Source: a virus
Strand: one strand, 5' to 3'
Length of the DNA: 32,703 bases
IMG/VR virus record: IMGVR_UViG_3300022690_000789
Span: 1 to 32,703 of that record
Shown: positions 8,766 to 16,573 of the stretch, in pieces
How positions within the stretch are numbered: position 1 is the first letter of the stretch
Layout: the number at the start of each line of letters is the position of its first letter
Made by a program: the position numbers and the translations under genes
The notes under the pieces: generated by a model
Databases searched by the model: none
What the model was told of the DNA's origin: nothing
What the model saw: the letters and a program-made list of their open reading frames with translations, nothing else

Positions 8766-9188
8766 ATGAAATTTCTTTCAATGTTGTTCTCTTTCGTTCT
8801 GGTAGCTACGATAGCTCATGGTGCTCCATCGTTTCAAGTTCCTCGTGGACAAGACGGTGTGCCCTTGCGTGGGGACGAATATGGTGGAGCTTCCTCTAAA
8901 CTCATTACTACGGCAGATGGAACCGAACAGGTTGTATTTGCAGGTAGAGGTGTAGTTTATGGAGTTCTACTCAGTTCTGGCGCAATTACGAGTTATGCTG
9001 TTCTCAGTGATTCTGGCCCAGTAACTTCTCCTACGGGAGCTGTTACTTCTCAGATGGTTTATGAAAGTACTGCAACTAAGCAATTCAAATTCCCAAAAGG
9101 AGTTCGTGTTGCTGATGGTGCAACTCTCGCAATCACTGGTGGAGCCGGAGTAACTGCAACAGTCTTTTATCAAGACGAACAAGAATAA
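8766..9188 (+). CDS. Exported small beta-rich protein after capsid, decoration-protein candidate (140 aa)
   Basis: The start at 8766 is preceded by GGGGGATAATATT; a longer frame begins inside the capsid gene but has no ribosome site. A signal peptide-like N-terminus (MKFLSMLFSFVLVATIAHGA) precedes a beta-rich, Gly/Ser/Thr-rich body with GVVYGVLLSSG and GVRVADGATLAI strands, resembling small phage beta-sandwich proteins found next to capsid genes. Codon use matches the scaffold and capsid genes, so it is probably made in large amounts. It may decorate the head, but a Sec signal on a head protein would be surprising; an exported cell-surface role is the alternative. Confidence 0.7.
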   Translation: MKFLSMLFSFVLVATIAHGAPSFQVPRGQDGVPLRGDEYGGASSKLITTADGTEQVVFAGRGVVYGVLLSSGAITSYAVLSDSGPVTSPTGAVTSQMVYESTATKQFKFPKGVRVADGATLAITGGAGVTATVFYQDEQE

Positions 9189-9202
9189 GTCGTAATCGAC
9201 TT
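9187..9202 (+). terminator. First hairpin after the capsid cassette
   Basis: Perfect 6-bp stem AAGTCG/CGACTT with a four-base loop TAAT, overlapping the stop codon of the gene at 8766-9188. No T run follows. It is directly adjacent to a second, stronger hairpin. Confidence 0.5.
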
Positions 9203-9203
9203 A

Positions 9204-9222
9204 GGTGGGGTAACCCCCCACC
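9204..9222 (+). terminator. Second, GC-rich hairpin after the capsid cassette
   Basis: Perfect 7-bp GC-rich stem GGTGGGG/CCCCACC with loop TAACC, followed by AAAAGACG rather than by T residues. With the hairpin at 9187 it forms a tandem pair that closes the capsid cassette. It could attenuate transcription into the tail genes or protect the 3' end of capsid mRNA. Confidence 0.55.
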
Positions 9223-9233
9223 AAAAGACGATT

Positions 9234-9464
9234 ATGAAATGCCCAGAATGTAAAATAGAAGTGCATGTCTATCGAATTATAGATGGTAAAGATATATGTC
9301 ATGAATGTGCTCCTTCTATAATGAGCCCAATGTTGACTAATGTCCGAGCAGTCTATGGAAGATTTGGTGGAACAGCAGCACATTTAAAAGATATTAAAAC
9401 AAGGAGGTTGGCTGAAGACGGTAGATCAGTTGTTCGATATCGTCCTAAGACTTATATATTCTAA
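9234..9464 (+). CDS. Zinc-ribbon protein (76 aa)
   Basis: Two CxxC pairs (C3/C6, CPEC, and C22/C25, CHEC) make a short zinc ribbon; the C-terminal half is basic (LKDIKTRRLAEDGRSVVRYR). The start lies 12 bases after the hairpin pair and has a poor ribosome site. The stop overlaps the next start (TAATG). A zinc ribbon among tail genes is unexpected; it might be a small virion component or a regulator of late transcription. Function not known. Confidence 0.7.
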   Translation: MKCPECKIEVHVYRIIDGKDICHECAPSIMSPMLTNVRAVYGRFGGTAAHLKDIKTRRLAEDGRSVVRYRPKTYIF

Positions 9465-10561
9465 TGGCACAACTAGAAGAGTTTATATCGCTTTATCAAA
9501 GGGTAGCTAAAAATGTTGGATTAAGTACATCAAGAACTTCTGATATAGCTCTTGCTAAAGATTGGACGAATAGAGCTTATTTAGATTTTAATGGAAAATT
9601 TCCCTGGCCTTGGGCATTAAATAGGTTTTCTTTTCAGACTGTACCAAATAAAACTGCTGGAACCGTATCGGTTACACAGGGATCAAGAACTGTCACTGGT
9701 AGTGGTACAGCATTTAGTACAGATGATGAAGGCCAAGTCTTTTTATTAAAGAATGAAAAAGATAATAAATATATTATTTTAAAAGTCAATAGTTCCACTG
9801 AGTTACTTCTTGAACAGCCATATACTTTAGAAAGTAAAAGTGATCAGCTCTATATCATACATCATAAATATTATATTTTAGCTTCAGAAGCCCAAAATGT
9901 ATATGATATGTATGTCGAACGGGATAAACTTAGATATGCTGATTTACGAGATTTCGATGCTAAATTTCCTGATTCTCAAGAACGGGGTATTCCATTACAT
10001 TGGACTCGATGGGGTAGGGATTATAAAATTCGTACTCATTCAGCTGGTACTATTACAATAGAAGCTGAAAGTAGAACGGTAATTGGGGTCAGTACAAATT
10101 TCTTAGGTAATGTACAACCAGGAGATTTAATTATTGCAACTGAAACTTATCATGTAAAATCAGTTGATTCTGATACACAAATTAGTTTGATCGAAATAGT
10201 AACTACTGATAGAACTAATGTTTCTTATACAAGTGAATCAAAAGCCGCCCCCATAATTTGGATCGATGGGGCACCAGTTGATATTACAACTATAGAATAT
10301 TTATATAAACGTCGAACATATCCAATGCAAGGAGATACAGAATGTCCCAATGTTGATAGGCAGTTTTTGGATGCAATTGTTTCTGGGGGCGTTTTGTATG
10401 GATATCAATATTTAGATGATGATAGACAGCAAAGTCAAAAAGCTCTATTTGAATTACAAATTCGAGATGCTGTAGCATTTTACGATTCATCTGAACGCCC
10501 AGATGCTATGGAATGGGCAGAGGAGTCATTTATCGATGGCGACGAAGTTAGGATCCGTTAA
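9464..10561 (+). CDS. Head-to-tail adaptor / tail tubular protein A-like
   Basis: Probably joins the portal to the tail nozzle. The 365-residue protein starts with the helical, aromatic-rich N-terminus common in such adaptors (AKDWTNRAYLDFNGKFPWPWAL), similar in role to T7 gp11 or P22 gp4. It contains two copies of a small beta element, residues about 65-118 (AGTVSVTQGSRTVTGSGTAF) and 194-247 (AGTITIEAESRTVIGVSTNF), a motif often seen in phage tail proteins. The C-terminal region returns to helices (RQFLDAIVSGGVLYGYQYLD). The gene overlaps both neighbours. The family call is by pattern and gene order. Confidence 0.65.
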   Translation: MAQLEEFISLYQRVAKNVGLSTSRTSDIALAKDWTNRAYLDFNGKFPWPWALNRFSFQTVPNKTAGTVSVTQGSRTVTGSGTAFSTDDEGQVFLLKNEKDNKYIILKVNSSTELLLEQPYTLESKSDQLYIIHHKYYILASEAQNVYDMYVERDKLRYADLRDFDAKFPDSQERGIPLHWTRWGRDYKIRTHSAGTITIEAESRTVIGVSTNFLGNVQPGDLIIATETYHVKSVDSDTQISLIEIVTTDRTNVSYTSESKAAPIIWIDGAPVDITTIEYLYKRRTYPMQGDTECPNVDRQFLDAIVSGGVLYGYQYLDDDRQQSQKALFELQIRDAVAFYDSSERPDAMEWAEESFIDGDEVRIR

Positions 10562-12077
10562 TTACGAAGATTTTAATGGGGGTTTAGACGACACTACACC
10601 TTCAACTAAGCTTCCTATTACTCGAGCACAAAGAGCGCGGAATTGGAATTTTGTTCCAGGTGGTGGACTTCAAAAAAGAAAAGGTTCAATTAAAGTTAAT
10701 TCTTCTGCCTTAAATTCTGGAGCTTCAGTTTTAGATATTGGAGAGTTCCGAGAATCAGGTGGAACAAACAGAATAATTACTGTTGCTGGTGATAAGATTT
10801 TTAAGATGGAAGATTTAGATGGAACTTTTGATGATATTACTGGTGGACTTACTTTGAGTGCCGGAAATAATAATTTGGGAACTCATGCTATTATGAACGA
10901 TAATTATATTTATACCAATGGTATTGATGCCCCGATTAAAGTTAATTCGAGTGGAGTTGCTTCACTTTTAGGTGGAAGTCCTCCAAGCGGTAGAAGTATT
11001 ATTGAAATCAATAATTTTATTTTCTTTGGTAGATTACCATCTAATAAATCTAGGGTTCAATTTTCAGGTTTAGCGGCCGAAGAAACTTATGATCTAGTGA
11101 ATGATTTTATTGATGTTGATCCAGATGATGGAGATGAAATACAAGCTTTAGGTTCTTTGTTTAATAATCTATATGTTTTTAAAGGATTTTCTATACATCG
11201 AATTCCTGTAATTAATATCCCATTTGCTAAAGAACGGATAGCTATAGGAATTGGATGTGCTGGAGCAAAAGCCTTAACAAATGTTGGTGGGACTCATATT
11301 ATCTTTATGACTAAAGATGGGCGTTTTATGGCTTTTGATGGTTCCGTATTAACAGATATCAGTTCTTTACGTATTCGTAATAAGATTGCCAGTCTTAATA
11401 AATCCAGATTGCAATTTGTTTCGATGCAAGATTATAAAACTCGTCGACAAATTGTGATCACTTTATCAACTGGATCGAATACAACTCATGATGAAATTCT
11501 TATATATGATTATAGCAATGGAATTACGGATGGGGCATGGATGCCAGTTACTGGAATTGCAGGTAATGCTGTTTTATCAATGTTAGATCAACGCAGTTCT
11601 ACAGCAGGTAGTGAAATTCTTCTTACTGGAGATTATACTGGATTTGTAAGAATTCAAGATACAGGAAATCTAAATGATGATGGTGGAAAGATTGACGCTT
11701 TTTGGGAAACAGGATGGAATTATTTTGGTACTCAGCACAATATTAAAATTTTACGTGCAGGGCATATTTTAACTACCAAAGAAGGATCTGGTGTAACAAT
11801 GGATTTTAAAGTAGGTTTTGATTTTGAAACAGATTTTTCAATCACTGAAAGAGTGACTTTAGCTGAAACTGGAGCTGAATGGGGCTCTGCTATATGGGGC
11901 GTTGATTTATGGTCAGGAAAAACCATTATTCAAAAACATTTAACTGACATGGCTAGTTTTGGGTTGGCAATGAAATTTGGATTTCAAAGTAATAGTATTA
12001 GTCCATTAGATTTAATGAGATCATTTGAAGTTCGAGCAAAACCAGCTGGAACTCGGGTTGCCGAGGCATTAACATAA
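10536..12077 (+). CDS. Tail nozzle / tail tubular protein B-like (513 aa)
   Basis: Likely the large tail-tube protein below the adaptor. The start MATKLGSVNY at 10536 is chosen because GAGGAG lies about 10 bases upstream; an ATG 11 codons earlier lies deeper in the previous gene without a ribosome site. The body is almost wholly beta, with NGGLDDTTPSTKLP and the nearby ARNWNFVPGGGLQKRKG, then repeated blade-like strands (IITVAGDKIFKME, IYTNGIDAPIKVNSSG, NNLYVFKGFSIHRI, IFMTKDGRFMAFDGS), as in beta-propeller nozzle and stabilisation proteins of podoviruses. The stop overlaps the next start by one base. Confidence 0.7.
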   Translation: MATKLGSVNYEDFNGGLDDTTPSTKLPITRAQRARNWNFVPGGGLQKRKGSIKVNSSALNSGASVLDIGEFRESGGTNRIITVAGDKIFKMEDLDGTFDDITGGLTLSAGNNNLGTHAIMNDNYIYTNGIDAPIKVNSSGVASLLGGSPPSGRSIIEINNFIFFGRLPSNKSRVQFSGLAAEETYDLVNDFIDVDPDDGDEIQALGSLFNNLYVFKGFSIHRIPVINIPFAKERIAIGIGCAGAKALTNVGGTHIIFMTKDGRFMAFDGSVLTDISSLRIRNKIASLNKSRLQFVSMQDYKTRRQIVITLSTGSNTTHDEILIYDYSNGITDGAWMPVTGIAGNAVLSMLDQRSSTAGSEILLTGDYTGFVRIQDTGNLNDDGGKIDAFWETGWNYFGTQHNIKILRAGHILTTKEGSGVTMDFKVGFDFETDFSITERVTLAETGAEWGSAIWGVDLWSGKTIIQKHLTDMASFGLAMKFGFQSNSISPLDLMRSFEVRAKPAGTRVAEALT

Positions 12078-12427
12078 TGGCTACTTTAAGTATTCCACAT
12101 CAATCTGTAGCAGCTCTTCAAGATCCATCCAAATTATTGGAGAATTTTAAAGCTATTGTTGATCGAATTAATGATGGATCAGTTTTATTGGGGGCAACAT
12201 CAGTTTCTATAGTATTCTCAACTACCCCAAATACAACATCATTAGTGCCACATACATTAGGACGCATACCTGTCAATTGGATAATTTTAGGTGTGGATAA
12301 ACAAGCAAATATTTTTGAAATAAATAAATCATCTTGGACAACAACCGAAGTGCAATTTAGAGTTTCAGCTGTTGGACTTACCGCAACAACTCAAGAAATT
12401 GTAACAGCAAAGATTTTATTACTTTAA
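12077..12427 (+). CDS. Small tail protein (116 aa)
   Basis: Coupled to the nozzle gene by TAATG. The N-terminal helix (LQDPSKLLENFKAIVDRIND) is followed by a beta segment of the pattern VPHTLGRIPVNWIILGVD ... SSWTTTEVQFRVSA, a signature seen in many phage tail-associated proteins ('hgLGr.P.gwiv', then 'W....i.l'). It probably forms part of the tail tip or anchors the fibre encoded next. No signal peptide, unlike the following gene. Confidence 0.7.
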   Translation: MATLSIPHQSVAALQDPSKLLENFKAIVDRINDGSVLLGATSVSIVFSTTPNTTSLVPHTLGRIPVNWIILGVDKQANIFEINKSSWTTTEVQFRVSAVGLTATTQEIVTAKILLL

Positions 12428-12437
12428 GGAGAATACA

Positions 12438-13961
12438 ATGAAGAAAATATTATTGGCATTACTAGCAATTGGTATGATGAATCCATTATATGCTGGACTC
12501 ATTACAAAAGCTAATACGTTTTCAGCTGGAACGATTATAGATCCATCACAGGTCAATACGAATTTTGATGATATCTATAATGAATTTAATGGTTCCATTT
12601 CTAATGCAAATATTAGTGGTAGTGCAGCAATTGTTGCTTCAAAATTAGATTTAGCAACTATTGCCCAATCTATAGTAATTACTAATTCAGGTAGTACAGT
12701 TTTAACATTAAATAATTCTTCTGGGTCTAATGATATATTTGCAGTTTTAGATAATGGAACAACCGTATTTGCTGTATTAGATGGTAATGATGTTGTTATT
12801 TCATCATCGGCAACATCTGCTCCTGGTGTATTTCTTGTTCATGGTAATTCAAGATTTTTTAATGTAGGAGATTCTAGGGGTTGGGATATTGTTGGCGAAT
12901 TAAATAGAGGAGATATAGTTAGTAAACCAGCTATTGAAGCAAGTACAACAGCATGGATAGGAATAGCGGGTGATGGACAACTTCATTTAGGTACAAATGA
13001 TGTAACAAGACTTCTTATTCAAGCAGGATTATTCACTTTTAAAGATTCAATACCACAAGGATGGGATATTTCAACGAGTATTAATAGGGGAGATTTAATA
13101 GCTCGCCCAGCTATATTAGGCAGCAGTAGTGGAGATGCGTTTATTGGTGTTGATGGATCCAATGAATTACATCTTGGAGTTAATAATAATTCCAATTTAA
13201 TTATTGTACCTAGCGGTGATGTAGCAATTGGAACAACTACCCCCAAAGGTGACTTACATGTTACAGATGGTACATCAGCTTTGGGCCCAAATCCTAATAC
13301 GCTTGCAGATCAATTTATTATAGAAACAAGTGGGAATACAGGAATGACAATTATGACAGGAACGTCTTCTACTGCTACTATTTGTTTTGGTGATACTGAT
13401 AATAGTTGTATTTCAGCCATTAAATATGTCCAGAGTTTAGATACGATAGTTTTTAATACATCTGGTTCTGATAGGGTGACTTTACTAGGAAATAATTTTG
13501 GTATAACAGGATGCGCAGATCCAGATCATGATCTTGTTATTGGTGGAACAGGATCAGGATGTGATACAGGTACTTTTTCAGAAATAGATGCAGGAGAAGC
13601 CACATTTGCAATTTCATCTGGCAGAAATCTAAAAAAGAATATATCAGAAGTTACCTTAGATCGAGCAGATATATATCAAAAGATACTTAATACTAAAGTT
13701 TATGATTATGATTTTAAAGATAGAGTACATCCAGTTACTGGAAAAACAATTATTGGTGGTAAAAATAGACGAGGACTAATGGCTGATGAGTTTGCTTTAG
13801 TACTTCCAAATAGAAGTACACCAACTACATTAAGAATGGATGATGTTATTATGACTATGTGGTCAATAATGCAACATTTAATAAATGAAAATCGGGAACA
13901 AAAAACAGACTTAGACACTTTAAAGAGTAGAATAGAAACTCTTGAAGCTCTTCACCCATAA
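12438..13961 (+). CDS. Tail fibre with S74 intramolecular chaperone domain and signal peptide (507 aa)
   Basis: The N-terminus is a signal peptide-like stretch (MKKILLALLAIGMMNPLYAG). Residues about 27-75 carry the common tail element 'TFSAGTIID...N..F...Y....G.I.NANISGSAAI..SKLDL'. Two related units of about 60 residues follow (DSRGWDIVGELNRGDIVSKP and IPQGWDISTSINRGDLIARP). The C-terminus is a peptidase S74 chaperone: catalytic Ser394 and Lys399 in SGRNLKKNI, then YDYDFKD, GLMADEFALVLP and a final coiled coil (LDTLKSRIETLEAL). In S74 proteins this domain trimerises the fibre and cuts itself off at the Ser. The usual SD pair is SG here. Combination with a Sec signal is odd. Confidence 0.85.
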   Translation: MKKILLALLAIGMMNPLYAGLITKANTFSAGTIIDPSQVNTNFDDIYNEFNGSISNANISGSAAIVASKLDLATIAQSIVITNSGSTVLTLNNSSGSNDIFAVLDNGTTVFAVLDGNDVVISSSATSAPGVFLVHGNSRFFNVGDSRGWDIVGELNRGDIVSKPAIEASTTAWIGIAGDGQLHLGTNDVTRLLIQAGLFTFKDSIPQGWDISTSINRGDLIARPAILGSSSGDAFIGVDGSNELHLGVNNNSNLIIVPSGDVAIGTTTPKGDLHVTDGTSALGPNPNTLADQFIIETSGNTGMTIMTGTSSTATICFGDTDNSCISAIKYVQSLDTIVFNTSGSDRVTLLGNNFGITGCADPDHDLVIGGTGSGCDTGTFSEIDAGEATFAISSGRNLKKNISEVTLDRADIYQKILNTKVYDYDFKDRVHPVTGKTIIGGKNRRGLMADEFALVLPNRSTPTTLRMDDVIMTMWSIMQHLINENREQKTDLDTLKSRIETLEALHP

Positions 13962-13973
13962 GGAGAATTTATT

Positions 13974-15689
13974 ATGGCACTAGAACGCGAAGCATTTGAA
14001 GCATTACAACAAGCAATTACTCAGCCTAATTTAACTGAGGAAGCAATAAATTCTATAATTCAATCATTTGAAACACTGTTTGGTAATACTCTATCTGATA
14101 AACAAAAAAATTCTTTATTTGGAGGAGCACAACTTACCGAAGCTGAATTAGTAGCATTACCAGAAAGAACTCCTGAAATTCAAACCAAACTAGATCAAAA
14201 ACAAGAAGCAGAAAGACAATTAGAAGCAGAAAGAGAACAAGGTCTTTTAGAAGGAGATATTCAAAGAGATGTATTAGTAAGAAATCCTAATCTATTGGAA
14301 TTTGCTGGGGGAACGCAGGAAGATCTTTTAGATTTCCAAGAAATTCAGAGGAATCAACAACTACGAACGGTACCACCTAATTTTGTTCGAGATGTTATAA
14401 CACAAGTTACATCCCAACTTGGGCCAGTTCAAGCTAGAGATCAAGAGTTTATTGTCTCGATAATTAGAGAAGCCTTTGAATCAGGATTGGGGCCATCTGC
14501 TGCTGTATCACAAATTGGGAGATTAGTACAACAACGACAAACTACACAAGCTGAAGAAGAATTACAAGGAGTATTAACTACAGAACAAGGACGACAAGAA
14601 CAACAGCAAGAAGCTATTCGACAAGCTTTAGCTGCTGGAGGAGAAGAATTCTTTACTCCTCGTCTATTAGCGAGACTTCAAGATCCAAATCGAACCAAAA
14701 CTCCCGAAGAATTAGTTGAAGAGGAAAGACAATTAGCGCAAGCTAGAACTGATGAAGAAGCAACTAGAATTGCTGCTCTTCAAGAACAAGACGATATACG
14801 AGTTCAGCAAGAACAAGCAGAATTAACTGCATCATTAAGAGGAGAAATCACCGCAGCTGAGGAAAGATTTCCTGAAGAACGACGCCAATTAGCAGAAGAA
14901 CTTCGAGGGATAAGTGAGCAAGAATTAGAATTAGCTCAACCTGAAATTGAACGGAGACTGCAAGAATTAGGAATTTTACGGAGTGGACAAAGAATTAAAC
15001 TCTCCGAACAAGTTCGTGGTAGACTTCTTGGGGAGAGACAAAGAATTTTAGCTGGGCAACAACAAGCAGATGTTTCAACTCTTAGACGACTTCGAGAAGA
15101 AGCTGGAGAGGCCGAAAGAGGAGTTACCAGACAAGATATTCTTTTTGCTCGTGGAATAAGAGGAACTGAAAGAGCTAGAGTACAAGATTTATCAGAACAG
15201 TTTAGACAAGAGGCTAGAGGATTTGGTCTACGAGAAGCAGATCTTCCTCGGGCTGGTCTCGAACAATTAACATCTTTTAGAACTGGAGTTGCAAGAGAAG
15301 ATATCCTTGGTGGAAGAGAAAGACGCCAAAGACTTGAAGAACTCGGTCTACAACAAACATTTGCATCTCGTGAAGCACAAAGAGCAAGAGCATTTGAGAG
15401 TGAACAACGAGCTATTGAACGAAGAGAACTAAGTAATTTATCCCAGCAACTTCGTAGCCGATCTCGTAGTGGAGCTTTTGGACAACTTTTTGGCGGAGTG
15501 GCTGGTGCTGGATTAGGATTTCTAACCGGAGGGCGTACAGGAGCTTTATTGGGTGGAGGATTAGGAGGAATATTCGGTGGGGCTTTTGGTGGTGGACAAC
15601 AATCCCAATTAGGGCAATCCCTATTCTTACAAGGATTAAGAGGATTTAATGATAGCACTCCACAACGTAGAACAGCAAGAGGATTTTAA
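13974..15689 (+). CDS. Internal virion / ejection-type protein with glycine zipper (571 aa)
   Basis: Not assigned to a named family. It is very rich in Gln, Glu, Arg and Leu, with long predicted coiled coils (for example QLAEELRGISEQELELAQPE), and the last 70 residues contain a Gly-rich hydrophobic stretch (500-541, with GVAGAGLGFLTGGRTGALLG) resembling a membrane-inserting glycine zipper. It is followed by two more large proteins without tail-domain signatures, as in T7 and P22, where three internal proteins are ejected into the cell. The ribosome site is AAGGAG. Membrane penetration during DNA ejection is inferred. Confidence 0.65.
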   Translation: MALEREAFEALQQAITQPNLTEEAINSIIQSFETLFGNTLSDKQKNSLFGGAQLTEAELVALPERTPEIQTKLDQKQEAERQLEAEREQGLLEGDIQRDVLVRNPNLLEFAGGTQEDLLDFQEIQRNQQLRTVPPNFVRDVITQVTSQLGPVQARDQEFIVSIIREAFESGLGPSAAVSQIGRLVQQRQTTQAEEELQGVLTTEQGRQEQQQEAIRQALAAGGEEFFTPRLLARLQDPNRTKTPEELVEEERQLAQARTDEEATRIAALQEQDDIRVQQEQAELTASLRGEITAAEERFPEERRQLAEELRGISEQELELAQPEIERRLQELGILRSGQRIKLSEQVRGRLLGERQRILAGQQQADVSTLRRLREEAGEAERGVTRQDILFARGIRGTERARVQDLSEQFRQEARGFGLREADLPRAGLEQLTSFRTGVAREDILGGRERRQRLEELGLQQTFASREAQRARAFESEQRAIERRELSNLSQQLRSRSRSGAFGQLFGGVAGAGLGFLTGGRTGALLGGGLGGIFGGAFGGGQQSQLGQSLFLQGLRGFNDSTPQRRTARGF

Positions 15690-15700
15690 AGGAGAAAATT

Positions 15701-16573
15701 ATGGCAAGAAGAGTTAGTCCAGGTTTATCAGAAAGAATTTTAGCACTTGAAGCTCAAGATCCCTTAGCTAGTGCTTTAGGTCAAATTGGTCAAACTACTG
15801 GAAGGTTTCTTGAAGAAAGATCCAGGCGTGAGGAAGAAGATAGACTTCGAGGAGAAAGACAACTTGAAGTAGAAACAAGAGAACGTAGACGTCAATTTGA
15901 ATCTGATCGAGCCTTTAAGCAACAGCAACGTCAATTTCGTGCTAGGCAAATATCTGAAGCTGGTAGAATCCGAGGTGAGCAAGATATAACACGTGAACGC
16001 ACAATCAGAGAAGAACTACGTAGATCTGAAGATAAACAAGCAAAACTTGAAGCCAAAGTTGCAGAACGGTTATTTAAAAGTCAAGCTAAAAAAACTGCCA
16101 CTCTTGAGGATCGTAGAGAAGTAGCTAGAAAAGAATTTACAAAGATTGTATCTGATCCTGATCTTAATGATGATCAAATAGTAGAATCCCTCAATAAACT
16201 TCGTCCTATCTTTGAAGCTGCTGGATTAGATGTGAAAGCAGAACTTCAAGCAACAGGAGAAGAAACTCTCGGTAGCCGTGCTCTTCGTGGAGCTGCTGGT
16301 GTATTTGGGGCTAGAGGAGCTATTGAACCTACATTCCGACAAGAACTCCAACCAACAATTACAGAACGGCGTGCACCTTCATTACAAGGAGTTGGTGCTC
16401 CTCAATTGAGGCCCCGACAAACACAGCAAGCTAACTTTTTTAGAAGTTCTGTTAATGCTCTTGCCCAAAATAATCCAGAATTACAGCAACTTATACAACA
16501 AGCTAGAGATGCCGGATTATCAGATCAAGATACCTTTAATCTTATTCAGCAAGATCTTAGACAGGGACGCTAA
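15701..16573 (+). CDS. Coiled-coil internal virion protein candidate (290 aa)
   Basis: No recognised domain. Residues about 40-150 are a continuous Arg/Glu/Gln coiled coil (RREEEDRLRGERQLEVETRE, FRARQISEAGRIRGEQDITR). The C-terminal part is less charged with NPELQQLIQQARDAGLSDQ helices. It shares composition with the preceding gene, suggesting that they pack together inside the head. Preceded by AAGGAG and coupled to the next gene by TAATG. Its place between two other large coiled-coil or hydrophobic proteins supports an ejection-complex role. Confidence 0.65.
   Translation: MARRVSPGLSERILALEAQDPLASALGQIGQTTGRFLEERSRREEEDRLRGERQLEVETRERRRQFESDRAFKQQQRQFRARQISEAGRIRGEQDITRERTIREELRRSEDKQAKLEAKVAERLFKSQAKKTATLEDRREVARKEFTKIVSDPDLNDDQIVESLNKLRPIFEAAGLDVKAELQATGEETLGSRALRGAAGVFGARGAIEPTFRQELQPTITERRAPSLQGVGAPQLRPRQTQQANFFRSSVNALAQNNPELQQLIQQARDAGLSDQDTFNLIQQDLRQGR

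Noticed and set aside
14936-15658. 240-codon minus-strand frame with Pro/Ser/Cys-rich product
   Set aside because: Mirror of the Gln/Arg/Gly-rich coding of the internal protein; implausible composition.
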